From Verrucomicrobiota bacterium (GTDB taxonomy: Bacteria; Verrucomicrobiota; Kiritimatiellia; UBA8416; JAIOPI01): a DNA stretch of 8,663 bases. The DNA lies in NCBI GenBank assembly GCA_027620105.1, contig JAQCIA010000067.1, positions 1 through 8,663 of the forward strand, written 5' to 3'. Shown here piece by piece: positions 1 through 5,839 of the stretch. Below the pieces are notes generated by a model, which was given only the letters and a program-made list of their open reading frames with translations, was not told the origin of the DNA and made no database searches. The position numbers were made by a program, and so were the translations under genes. Numbering within the stretch: position 1 is the first letter of the stretch; each line of letters opens with the position of its first letter.

Positions 1-29
1 TAACGGTTCTGTGCGCGCGTGGAGCGCCC

Positions 30-72
30 TTCACCTCGCTCCTCTCCCCGTGGGGGGGAGGATGGGTGGGGG
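30..72. repeat. G/C-rich imperfect-palindrome dispersed repeat, copy 1
   Basis: A pyrimidine-rich arm (CCTCTCCCC, 41-49) faces a purine-rich arm (GGGGGGAGG, 53-61) across a 3-nt GTG loop, giving a 9-bp stem with one G-T pair; the flanks continue the C-rich/G-rich asymmetry. It resembles the CCCTCACCC...CCTCTCCC repeat type seen scattered between genes in many GC-rich bacteria, and a related copy lies at 4248-4297. It begins about 37 nt past the stop codon of the 2-epimerase gene. As RNA from that operon the hairpin could slow or end transcription, but no U-run follows it. The rest of 1-97 shows nothing I can name. Confidence 0.6.
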
Positions 73-97
73 ATGGGGACTGATGCGGGTTAGGGCG

Positions 98-1264
98 TCA
101 GAGACTGCTCGTTTCAGCGAGGGCTTGGACGATGCGGGGGGCGGTATGGCCATCCCAGAGTGGGGGGCGGTGCGGGCGACGCGGGAGTTGGCGGAGTTCG
201 TCAAATCCCTGGCGGATCTTTTCAAGGTCGTTGCCGACTAGCCGTGAGACGCCGCCGTGCGCTGCCAGCGTGACCGGGCGTTCGGTCGAACTGCGCAAGG
301 TCAGGCAGGGCGTCCCGAGCACGCAGCATTCCTCCTGGAGCCCACCACTGTCGGTCAAAACGATGGTGGCATCCAGGTTGAGGCGCAGCATGTCGAGATA
401 GTCCAAGGGTTCGAGGGTGACGATGTTCGGAGTCGCTTGTACGGCACTCCAGAGACCACCGGCTTCAAGACGCTGACGCGTGCGCGGGTGCAGGGTCCAG
501 ATGATGGGCAACACGGTGGCAGCCTCATTGATGATGAAGCGCACGAGTCCGTTGAGTGCCGCTGGATCGTCCACGTTCGCCGGACGGTGCAGGGTGAGGA
601 CGGCATAGCCACCATCTAGTGCTGGTCGTGCGTTGCCGGCGGTCACGCGCTGACGCGACAGTATGTCGGAAAGCGACAACGCGGTGGCGGCCTCGCGGTT
701 TGCGTCAAGTGTGTCGATCATGATGTTGCCGACGTTGCGGATGCGCGTCGGCGGAACGCCTTCGCGACGCAGGTTCTCGTCGGCGATGGCATCAGGGGTG
801 AACAGCAGATCCGCGAGGCGGTCCGTGACAAGGCGATTGATTTCCTCGGGCATTGTCATGTCAAACGAGCGCAGCCCGGCTTCGATGTGGGCCATGTTCA
901 GATTCAGCTTCTTGGCGGTGATGGCGGCGGCGCAGGTGGCGTTGACGTCACCAACCACGACGACCCAGTCGGGGCGCTGCTCGATCAGGATTTTTTCAAG
1001 CGCGATCATGGTGCGACCGACCTGCTCGGCATGTGAGCCCGAGCCGACTCCCAGGTTCACGTCAGGGGGCGGGATGCCGAGCGTGCGAAAAAAGGTGTCG
1101 GACATGGCATCGTCGTAGTGCTGGCCCGTGTGCACCAGGGTGTGGGCTAGTGACACGCGCGCATTGGGCGATCGGTTGTGGGCCTGGATCGCACGGAGGA
1201 ACGGGGCGACTTTCATGAAGTTCGGGCGGGCGCCGACCACGGAGAGGATGCGTAGGGTTTTCAT
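98..1264 (-). CDS. wecB: UDP-N-acetylglucosamine 2-epimerase (non-hydrolysing)
   Basis: This 388-residue cytoplasmic enzyme is expected to interconvert UDP-GlcNAc and UDP-ManNAc, or the matching uronic acid forms, for polysaccharide synthesis. Family motifs are present in order: GARPNFMK (11-18), HTGQHYD (45-51), GDVNAT (105-110), HIEAGLRS (126-133), MPEEINR (138-144), LTLHRPANVD (223-232), TDSGGLQEE (304-312) and TERP (327-330). The acidic residues and histidine needed for epimerisation (D106, E128, E140, H226 by motif position) are kept. Length is normal for the family. I chose the ATG at 1264 because the conserved N-terminus (MKTLRILSVVGARP) begins there. A GTG at 1312 would add 16 unconserved residues but would lie only 12 nt after the upstream stop. 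Neither start has a clear Shine-Dalgarno site. It is the last gene of the operon. The substrate could instead be a WbpI-type UDP-diacetamido-uronic acid. Confidence 0.92.
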   Translation of the reverse strand: MKTLRILSVVGARPNFMKVAPFLRAIQAHNRSPNARVSLAHTLVHTGQHYDDAMSDTFFRTLGIPPPDVNLGVGSGSHAEQVGRTMIALEKILIEQRPDWVVVVGDVNATCAAAITAKKLNLNMAHIEAGLRSFDMTMPEEINRLVTDRLADLLFTPDAIADENLRREGVPPTRIRNVGNIMIDTLDANREAATALSLSDILSRQRVTAGNARPALDGGYAVLTLHRPANVDDPAALNGLVRFIINEAATVLPIIWTLHPRTRQRLEAGGLWSAVQATPNIVTLEPLDYLDMLRLNLDATIVLTDSGGLQEECCVLGTPCLTLRSSTERPVTLAAHGGVSRLVGNDLEKIRQGFDELRQLPRRPHRPPLWDGHTAPRIVQALAETSSL

Positions 1265-1324
1265 CGATACGAATCGTTCGGCAGCATCGGCGGTCACGGA
1301 CCCGAAACGCACAGGGGCCGCGAC

Positions 1325-2296
1325 CTACAGTTTCACATCTTTCAACCAGGCGCGGTTCTCGAGGTACCAGGCGACAGTGCGTTTGACGCCCTCCTCGAGG
1401 GAAACGGTGGGCGACCAGTCCAGCAATTCCTTGGCCTTGGTGATGTCCGCCCAGGTGGCTTTCATGTCAGCCTTGTGGAAGGGGGCTTCGTCTCGGGCGG
1501 CCGGCTTCCCCAGCGCCGCTTCGATCAAGTTTATCAGCACGTTCATGCTGATCGGATTGCGTCCGCCTCCGAGGTTGATGATTTCGTAGCCGACGGGCTT
1601 CAGGGCCAGGATGGTGCCCCGCGCGATATCGTCGACATAGGTGAAGTCGCGGCTCTGGCTGCCGTCACCCAGTAGTTGAATCGGCTGGCCTTCGTCGATC
1701 CATTTGATGAAACGAAACACGCTCATGTCGGGGCGACCGGCGGGGCCATACACGGTGAAATAGCGGACGACGCTGACGTCGGTGCGATAGAGGTGGTGGT
1801 AGCTGTAGGCCATGACTTCGGCGGCTTTCTTCGACGCGGCGTAGGGCGAGATGGGCGTGTTCACCGGCAGCGTTTCCGAGAAGGGCATGGGCTGGCCCGC
1901 GTAGAGTGACGACGTTGAAGCGAGGATCAGTTTTGTGACGCCGTGGTGATGCATGGCGTCGAGCAGGTTCAGGGTGCCCTGCGCGTTGGTGCTCATGTAG
2001 ATGTGGGGATTTTCCATGCTGTAGCGCACGCCGGCGCGGGCGGCGAGGTTGAGCACGGCGTCGAAATGGGTCGCGGCAAAGAGTTTTTCCAGAGCCGGCC
2101 GGTTCTCGATGTCCAGCGGGTGGAAGGTGAAGCCGGCCTGCGCGCGCAGGGCGCGCAGACGGTGTTCCTTCACACGGACATCGTAGTAGTCATTCAGGTT
2201 GTCGAGGCCGACCACGGCGTGACCTGCCTGGAGCAGTTGGGCGGCGGTCCGTGCACCGATGAAGCCGGCGGCACCGGTAAGCAAGTAGGTTCCCAT
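1325..2296 (-). CDS. NAD-dependent sugar-nucleotide epimerase, UDP-glucuronate 4-epimerase-like
   Basis: A 323-residue extended short-chain dehydrogenase/reductase that should invert C4 of a UDP-uronic acid through a transient 4-keto intermediate. The Rossmann NAD-binding motif GAAGFIG is at 8-14, followed by LDNLNDYYD (31-39), whose Asp32 suits NAD ribose binding. The catalytic set is a Ser/Thr cluster (STSS, 127-130) and Y152-xxx-K156 in PYAASKKA. The stretch YFTVYGPAGRPDMSVF (179-194) and DFTYVDD (217-223) are typical of UDP-glucuronate 4-epimerases rather than GalE. The gene starts 5 nt after the dehydrogenase stop, so the two are surely co-transcribed. With a UDP-GlcNAc dehydrogenase as partner, the substrate may be UDP-GlcNAcA, giving UDP-GalNAcA; sequence alone does not settle this. 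No frameshift or lost residue is seen. Confidence 0.9.
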   Translation of the reverse strand: MGTYLLTGAAGFIGARTAAQLLQAGHAVVGLDNLNDYYDVRVKEHRLRALRAQAGFTFHPLDIENRPALEKLFAATHFDAVLNLAARAGVRYSMENPHIYMSTNAQGTLNLLDAMHHHGVTKLILASTSSLYAGQPMPFSETLPVNTPISPYAASKKAAEVMAYSYHHLYRTDVSVVRYFTVYGPAGRPDMSVFRFIKWIDEGQPIQLLGDGSQSRDFTYVDDIARGTILALKPVGYEIINLGGGRNPISMNVLINLIEAALGKPAARDEAPFHKADMKATWADITKAKELLDWSPTVSLEEGVKRTVAWYLENRAWLKDVKL

Positions 2297-2301
2297 AATG
2301 A

Positions 2302-3624
2302 TCAGGCCTTTATGACGTTGGACGCTGGCGCGCAGGCGCCGCGTGTGTCGACGACAAGCGCGACGGCGCTTGCCAGGGCGTTGTGATCGACGTTGTCGTG
2401 CGCGGTCGAAATGATGGCGAGGTCGTATTTACGACCGGGGATGTCCTCCCATTTCTGGCTGCGGTTTCCGGCCAGGTCGGCATGCTCGCGGGACGGGCGC
2501 ACCACGGGACAGAAGGGGTCGTAGTACTCCACGATGGCGCCGTGGCGCTCCAGTTCCTTCCACAGGATGTAGGTGGGGCTCTCGCGGTCGTCGTCGACGT
2601 TCTTCTTGTAGGCGAGACCAACGAGCAGGGCGCGGGAACCCTTCAGGGCCTTGCCGTGCCCATTGAGGGCTTCCATGGCGCGCACGATGACATACTTCGG
2701 CATGGCGGTGTTGATTTCGCCGGCCAGTTCAATGAACTTTGTGACCACGCCATATTCGCGGGCTTTCCACGTCAGGTAGAAGGGATCAATGGGAATGCAA
2801 TGACCGCCGAGTCCCGGGCCGGGGTAGAAGGGCATGTAACCGAAGGGCTTGGTGCTTGCCGCCTGGATGACTTCCCAGATGTCGATGCCCATGGCCGTGA
2901 AAACCATCTTCAGTTCATTCACCAGCGCGATGTTCACGCTTCGAAAAATGTTTTCCACGAGTTTGGTGGCTTCGGCGGCGCGGGTGGACGAAACGGGGAC
3001 GGTGCGCACGATGACCTGGCCGTAGAGGGCCTGGGCGACGGCCAGCGAATCCGGGTTCACACCACCGACGACCTTTGGGATGGTGGCAGTGCGGAAATGC
3101 GGGTTGTTCGGATCTTCACGTTCGGGTGAAAAGGCCAGAAAGAAATCCACGCCCGCCTTCAGTCCCGTTGATTCCAGGATGGGCGCAAGAATTTCGTCGG
3201 TCGTACCGGGGTAAGTGGTGGATTCCAGAACGATGAGCTGACCGCGCCGGACGTGAGGCGCGAGTGAACGTCCGGTCGCTTCGATGTAGCTGAGGTCCGG
3301 GTCGCGGTGTTCGGTGAGCGGGGTGGGGACGCAGATCAGGATGGCGTCGCATTCGCGGGCGCGTGAAAAATCCGTGGTAGCGTCCGCCGTGGGGGTGCCT
3401 GCGACCGGTCGAAAGACTTCGCCAATGCGTGACGCTTCAATGTGACGGATGTAGGATTCGCCGCGCTTGAGGCGCGTGATTTTTTCCTGGTCGGTGTCGA
3501 AGCCGATGACCGCGAAGCCGGTTTTCTGAAATTCCAGCAGCAGTGGGAGTCCGACGTAGCCCAGGCCGACGACGCCAACCGTGGCCTGATGCGTCGTGAT
3601 CTTCTTCAGCAGGTCGTCCTTCAT
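2302..3624 (-). CDS. wbpA: UDP-N-acetyl-D-glucosamine 6-dehydrogenase (WbpA type)
   Basis: A 440-residue nucleotide-sugar dehydrogenase that oxidises C6 of a UDP-hexosamine to the uronic acid with two NAD+, supplying an acidic sugar for surface glycan. The NAD-binding motif GLGYVG is at 20-25. ESTTYPGTT (134-142) and SPEREDPNNP (166-175) mark the active site, with K221 in the ATKLVEN helix. The catalytic cysteine is C276 in GLGGHCIPIDP (271-281). AYKKNVDDDRESP (338-350) belongs to the C-terminal domain, and the protein ends in NVIKA, close to the IIKA end of Pseudomonas WbpA. Recalled similarity to WbpA runs through the whole length, which favours UDP-GlcNAc over UDP-glucose. An AAAGGA Shine-Dalgarno site lies 11 nt before the ATG. 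WecC-type use of UDP-ManNAc is the main alternative, made plausible by the 2-epimerase in the same operon. Confidence 0.93.
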   Translation of the reverse strand: MKDDLLKKITTHQATVGVVGLGYVGLPLLLEFQKTGFAVIGFDTDQEKITRLKRGESYIRHIEASRIGEVFRPVAGTPTADATTDFSRARECDAILICVPTPLTEHRDPDLSYIEATGRSLAPHVRRGQLIVLESTTYPGTTDEILAPILESTGLKAGVDFFLAFSPEREDPNNPHFRTATIPKVVGGVNPDSLAVAQALYGQVIVRTVPVSSTRAAEATKLVENIFRSVNIALVNELKMVFTAMGIDIWEVIQAASTKPFGYMPFYPGPGLGGHCIPIDPFYLTWKAREYGVVTKFIELAGEINTAMPKYVIVRAMEALNGHGKALKGSRALLVGLAYKKNVDDDRESPTYILWKELERHGAIVEYYDPFCPVVRPSREHADLAGNRSQKWEDIPGRKYDLAIISTAHDNVDHNALASAVALVVDTRGACAPASNVIKA

Positions 3625-3643
3625 GCGATACCGATTCCTTTCA
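3625..3643 (-). promoter_or_regulatory. Shine-Dalgarno site overlapping the upstream stop codon
   Basis: The TGA of the VanZ-like gene (3643-3641) runs directly into AAAGGA (3641-3636), the only plausible ribosome site for the dehydrogenase ATG at 3624. The overlap suggests that ribosomes ending on the VanZ-like gene help start the next one. This is inferred from layout only. Confidence 0.55.
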
Positions 3644-4066
3644 TCCGCCGGTGACGCTACGCGAACCCGTCCGGGTCGCAGCCCTGAACCATAACCAGCT
3701 TCCCGCCATGGCGCCCAGCGTATTCGCGGCGACGTCGGCCCACGAAAACTCCCGCTGGAGAGTTGGCAGGCTGCCCTGCAGGGTTTCCATCAACAAACCG
3801 TACAACACACAAGCGCCGATCACCCCCGCCAAGGGTTTCGCGCGACGCCCCACATGCTGGGGCCAGGCCCAACAGAAGGCCAGCGCATACAGGGCATAGA
3901 TGGCAAAATGGATAAACTTGTCATCATACTTAAAGGCAACCGAAGGCAGGTCGGAAGATGGGATCAGTGACGCGATGGCGATAGCGGCGGTGCAGGTGAG
4001 CCACCATATTCGCCGCAGGACTCCCGACGGCGCTGTAGCCGCCCAATAGATCCAGTTTTTCGCCAA
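3641..4066 (-). CDS. VanZ-like family integral membrane protein
   Basis: A 141-residue protein with about four predicted membrane segments (near residues 20-36, 51-69, 79-95 and 111-128). It carries the marks of the VanZ-like family: DKFIHFAIYA (49-58) with its D-K-xx-H pattern, METLQ (93-97) giving ExxQ, and SWADVAANTLGA (108-119). The biochemical role of this family is poorly defined. VanZ itself gives low-level teicoplanin resistance, and relatives often sit in exopolysaccharide loci. This gene is first in the sugar-nucleotide operon, 17 nt before the dehydrogenase, so a role in envelope or polysaccharide work is likely. The start is a TTG at 4066 with only a weak purine-rich leader (AGAGA); I see no better in-frame start nearby, and the protein from here covers the full family domain. 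Confidence 0.85.
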   Translation of the reverse strand: MAKNWIYWAATAPSGVLRRIWWLTCTAAIAIASLIPSSDLPSVAFKYDDKFIHFAIYALYALAFCWAWPQHVGRRAKPLAGVIGACVLYGLLMETLQGSLPTLQREFSWADVAANTLGAMAGSWLWFRAATRTGSRSVTGG

Positions 4067-4142
4067 GATTCTCTCTGCCCTTGTCTCTCGCGGCCTGTAT
4101 CGGGTGCGTCGGCGGCCAGTTCAGGACGCAATTAAGGTGGTG

Positions 4143-4172
4143 AAAATAGGGCGTAAAGTGGTGGGTTGTCAA
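4143..4172 (-). promoter_or_regulatory. Sigma-70-like promoter of the sugar-nucleotide operon
   Basis: Read on the minus strand, a perfect -35 box TTGACA (4172-4167) is followed after 18 nt by TATTTT (4148-4143), a 4-of-6 match to the -10 consensus. Transcription would begin near 4136, leaving a leader of about 70 nt before the TTG start of the VanZ-like gene. No riboswitch-like structure is evident in that leader. Confidence 0.6.
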
Positions 4173-4247
4173 GGGTTGCGCAGGTACAGGCAGGGGCTGG
4201 GCAAGCGGGATGCGTGCGGTGACGGGGAAAGAACGGCGCTTGAGATG

Positions 4248-4297
4248 GCCCTCACCCTCACCCCGGCCCTCTCCCTGCGGGGAGGAGTGGGAGGAGG
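4248..4297. repeat. G/C-rich imperfect-palindrome dispersed repeat, copy 2
   Basis: A C-rich arm ending in CCTCTCCC (4268-4275) is followed by TGCG and a G-rich arm (GGGAGGAGTGGGAGGAGG, from 4280). A 5-bp core stem, CTCCC/GGGAG (4271-4275 with 4280-4284), has weaker outer pairing. It has the same orientation and C-rich to G-rich layout as the copy at 30-72. The two copies lie just outside the ends of the sugar-nucleotide operon. Confidence 0.6.
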
Positions 4298-4326
4298 TCT
4301 GTCGACTGATGCGTGGCGCATGGGGC

Positions 4327-4349
4327 CGGAGCGCGCTCCGCGCATTTTT
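4327..4349. other. 14-bp perfect palindrome followed by T5
   Basis: CGGAGCGCGCTCCG (4327-4340) is a perfect palindrome, followed four bases later by TTTTT (4345-4349). It could fold as a short hairpin ending plus-strand read-through before the HTH gene promoter, or be a protein binding site. The stem is short and offset from the T-run, so a terminator call is weak. Confidence 0.3.
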
Positions 4350-4364
4350 GATGAAGGAAGGTTG

Positions 4365-4393
4365 TTGACAGATGATAGGAAATGATATAGAAT
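4365..4393 (+). promoter_or_regulatory. Near-consensus sigma-70 promoter of the HTH gene
   Basis: TTGACA (4365-4370) and TAGAAT (4388-4393) are separated by exactly 17 nt: a perfect -35 and a 5-of-6 -10 box. Initiation is expected near 4400. An ATG at 4392 overlaps the -10 box and so cannot be translated from this promoter, which supports the gene start at 4425. Two ATGATA hexamers (4372-4377 and 4382-4387) lie in the spacer exactly 10 bp apart and may be an operator. Confidence 0.72.
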
Positions 4394-4424
4394 GCGACTA
4401 AACAATCGAATATGGAGCTATGTG

Positions 4425-4919
4425 ATGCGTTCAGATGTACATGAAGTGCTTGCCGATGATGGTGGAGAGTGGCTCTCGATTCAGGAGGCTTGCGCGTTCC
4501 TGGGTATTAGTCAGCCAACCATCTTTCGCTGGATGAAGCAGGGATTGGTCTCGTTCTACAAGGTTGGTGGCTCCACGCGCTTTTCGAAGGCCGGGCTGCA
4601 GGCGGTGATTGAGAAGACCACGGGTGCCAAGGAGGCGGCGGCGGCGGCGGGGCGATGCGCTTCCTGCGGGCACCATGAACTGGCGGGTGGTCAGATTCAG
4701 GGTATTGGCCGGATGTATTTTCGCCCGGCGCGGACCAAGTTCTGGAGTTTGGAGGAAGCGCTGGTGCCCATTCAGGCGCATGTCTGCACGGCCTGTGGCC
4801 ATGTGCAATTGCACGCGGATGCGGAGAAGCTGCGACGCCTGACGCCGTCCAGGGCGATGCACCCGGATGGTAATGCCGCAACCGTGCGCGCAGGGAAGGG
4901 GGGTGCGGGGCGCGGGTAG
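4425..4919 (+). CDS. Excisionase/MerR-like HTH protein with C-terminal zinc ribbon
   Basis: A 164-residue putative DNA-binding protein. Residues 16-62 form an excisionase-type winged helix: WLSIQEACAFLGISQPTIFR (16-35), then a wing ending in GGSTRFSKAGL (48-58). An alanine-rich linker (71-75, coded by five GCG codons in a row) leads to a zinc-ribbon-like part with C78-xx-C81 and C121-xx-C124. Between these lies the motif MYFRPARTKFW (97-107), which looks conserved in PVC-type homologues I recall. The tail is basic and glycine-rich. The start at 4425 has GGAG at 4414-4417, 7 nt upstream, and lies downstream of the predicted transcription start. The target is unknown: it may control itself, the pseudopilin gene 57 nt downstream, or the divergent operon. 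No integrase is nearby, so a phage excision role is unlikely. Confidence 0.85.
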   Translation: MRSDVHEVLADDGGEWLSIQEACAFLGISQPTIFRWMKQGLVSFYKVGGSTRFSKAGLQAVIEKTTGAKEAAAAAGRCASCGHHELAGGQIQGIGRMYFRPARTKFWSLEEALVPIQAHVCTACGHVQLHADAEKLRRLTPSRAMHPDGNAATVRAGKGGAGRG

Positions 4920-4976
4920 GCGTCCGCTCCGGTGCGTGTGGTGAAGAATTATCACGCTTGGAATTGGAGGTGTACG

Positions 4977-5585
4977 GTGAAAGCAATCAACACGCAGCGA
5001 TTGCGGCACGGGTTCACACTGATCGAGTTGCTGGTGGTGATCGCCATTGTGGGCATTCTGGTTGGGCTGTTGATTCCCGCCATTCAGAAGGCGCTGATGA
5101 AGGCGCGGATGACCGAGGCCTTGCGGAATGGACATAGCGTTTACCAGGAACTCGTGGCGGCCAGCCTGGACGGCACAACCATCCTGCCGCGCTCGACGGG
5201 GCCAGACGCGTTTGCGACGTCAACCGACTATTGGAAGTGGGCGATTTCCAACAACTACGTGGATGCCGGGTTCGAGATCTTCGGTGCGTACGGGCTGCCG
5301 AAGGCGGGCGGTGTTGATCCGGCGGGTTTTTCCGCGGACAACAATGCCTGGTGCATCAGCGCAGACCTGGCGCCCTCGGAACGCAGCGTGACGCCGATAA
5401 TGTTCTCGCGCAACGTTGACGCGACCCGGCTGCTGGCCTCACCCGCACTGACGGATGAGGAACCATTCGGCCTGCGCGGGGCACTGGTGATCTCGGTTGG
5501 CGGCAGTGCCCGTATTATTCGCCAGGCGGATATGGAGAAGAACTTTAATCCGGGCAAGGTCGATCGAAAAGTACTGCGGCCGTAG
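4977..5585 (+). CDS. Type II secretion/type IV pilus-like pseudopilin (prepilin N-terminal methylation motif)
   Basis: A 202-residue exported fibre-type subunit. The short basic leader MKAINTQRLRHG is followed by FTLIELLVVIAIVGILVG (13-30). Prepilin peptidase should cut after G12 and methylate F13; the conserved Glu is E17 (position +5). The hydrophobic helix spans roughly 13-36. The body carries STDYWKW (82-88), NNAWC (122-126), MFSRN (142-146) and a C-terminal LRGALVISVGGSARI (166-180), a pattern I associate with the large pseudopilin sets of Verrucomicrobiota and relatives. The start is GTG at 4977, with a strong GGAGG (4966-4970) 6 nt upstream; the in-frame GTG at 4932 lacks such a site and would lengthen the leader. 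No pilus assembly genes are nearby, so it depends on a system encoded elsewhere. It may share the transcript of the HTH gene. Confidence 0.88.
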   Translation: MKAINTQRLRHGFTLIELLVVIAIVGILVGLLIPAIQKALMKARMTEALRNGHSVYQELVAASLDGTTILPRSTGPDAFATSTDYWKWAISNNYVDAGFEIFGAYGLPKAGGVDPAGFSADNNAWCISADLAPSERSVTPIMFSRNVDATRLLASPALTDEEPFGLRGALVISVGGSARIIRQADMEKNFNPGKVDRKVLRP

Positions 5586-5595
5586 TTGGTGAATA

Positions 5596-5653
5596 CGGAC
5601 TGCCGATCCTGAGCAGTTGCCGTGGAGTGGTCAGTCTCGGATCGTGCAGTCCG
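5596..5653. terminator. Long imperfect stem-loop at a convergent gene junction, probable bidirectional terminator
   Basis: CGGACTGC then CGATCC (5596-5609) pair with GGATCG and GCAGTCCG (5639-5653), with a single bulged T at 5645. GAG (5611-5613) and CTC (5636-5638) can extend the stem past another bulge. The total is up to 17 bp around a loop of about 22 nt. It lies 11 nt after the pseudopilin stop and covers the 3' end of the opposing small ORF. No T-run follows on either strand, so intrinsic termination is uncertain; it could instead protect RNA ends. Confidence 0.45.
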
Positions 5654-5765
5654 GTCGCCCCCCGATACGCTGCTTGTAGGCGACCATCTGGCCACGTATG
5701 AACGCATCGATGTTGGGCTTGGCGAAGTCTAATCCGGTCAAGTCCAGTTCGCCTTCCGCAGGCAT
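5631..5765 (-). CDS. Small ORF, 44 aa, unknown function
   Basis: Beginning at ATG 5765 this frame encodes 44 residues, from MPAEGELDLTGLDFAKPN (1-18) to a C-terminal RIGGRPDCTIRD. It is hydrophilic, with an acidic start and a basic end, one cysteine (C40), and no membrane segment or signal peptide. Codon third positions are mostly G or C, as in neighbouring genes, and the composition looks protein-like, unlike the arginine-rich frames overlapping it. It lies 74 nt after birA on the same strand and may share its transcript. The ribosome site is weak (TTGGA close to the ATG). The reading frame extends upstream to a stop inside the birA end with no other usual start codon, so it could also be the remnant of a longer gene. 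I do not recognise the family. Confidence 0.45.
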   Translation of the reverse strand: MPAEGELDLTGLDFAKPNIDAFIRGQMVAYKQRIGGRPDCTIRD

Positions 5766-5839
5766 GCGTCCAAGGGGTGTCAGACCGGGGCATCGGCGTG
5801 AAACAGACGGTCGTTCCTGCGCTGTTTCAGTACGCGAGG

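Larger units (their letters stand above)
4067..4424. other. Divergent intergenic control region
   Basis: This gene-free stretch of 358 bases separates the minus-strand polysaccharide operon from the plus-strand HTH gene. It holds a promoter for each side, a hairpin repeat and a palindrome, each listed separately. The part just before the HTH gene (from about 4345) is clearly richer in A/T than its surroundings. Short open frames across it show no protein-like pattern. Confidence 0.7.

Noticed and set aside
2383..3129. Open frame of 248 codons on the plus strand
   Set aside because: It lies fully antisense to the intact dehydrogenase gene, and its translation is rich in H, G, V and D in the way expected of a mirror frame in GC-rich DNA.
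4634..4651. GCG triplet repeat as a phase-variation tract
   Set aside because: Only five units, and length changes in steps of three would not shift the frame; it just codes an alanine linker.
4425..4919. Phage or integrative-element excisionase
   Set aside because: The HTH resembles excisionases, but no integrase, attachment site, tRNA or phage gene is in the window, and the zinc-ribbon tail is not typical of Xis proteins.
4941..4955. CRP-like operator GTGA...TCAC upstream of the pseudopilin
   Set aside because: The spacer is 7 nt, not 6, and the inner bases do not pair well; chance is likely.
4431..5135. Minus-strand frame of 234 codons
   Set aside because: Antisense to both the HTH and pseudopilin genes, which have strong motifs and ribosome sites.
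5255..5707. Minus-strand frame of 150 codons
   Set aside because: Mostly antisense to the pseudopilin gene, with Ser/Arg/Pro-rich composition and no motif.
5545..5793. Minus-strand frame of 82 codons overlapping the small ORF
   Set aside because: It is arginine-rich, runs into the 3' end of the pseudopilin gene on the other strand, and looks less protein-like than the alternative frame at 5631-5765.
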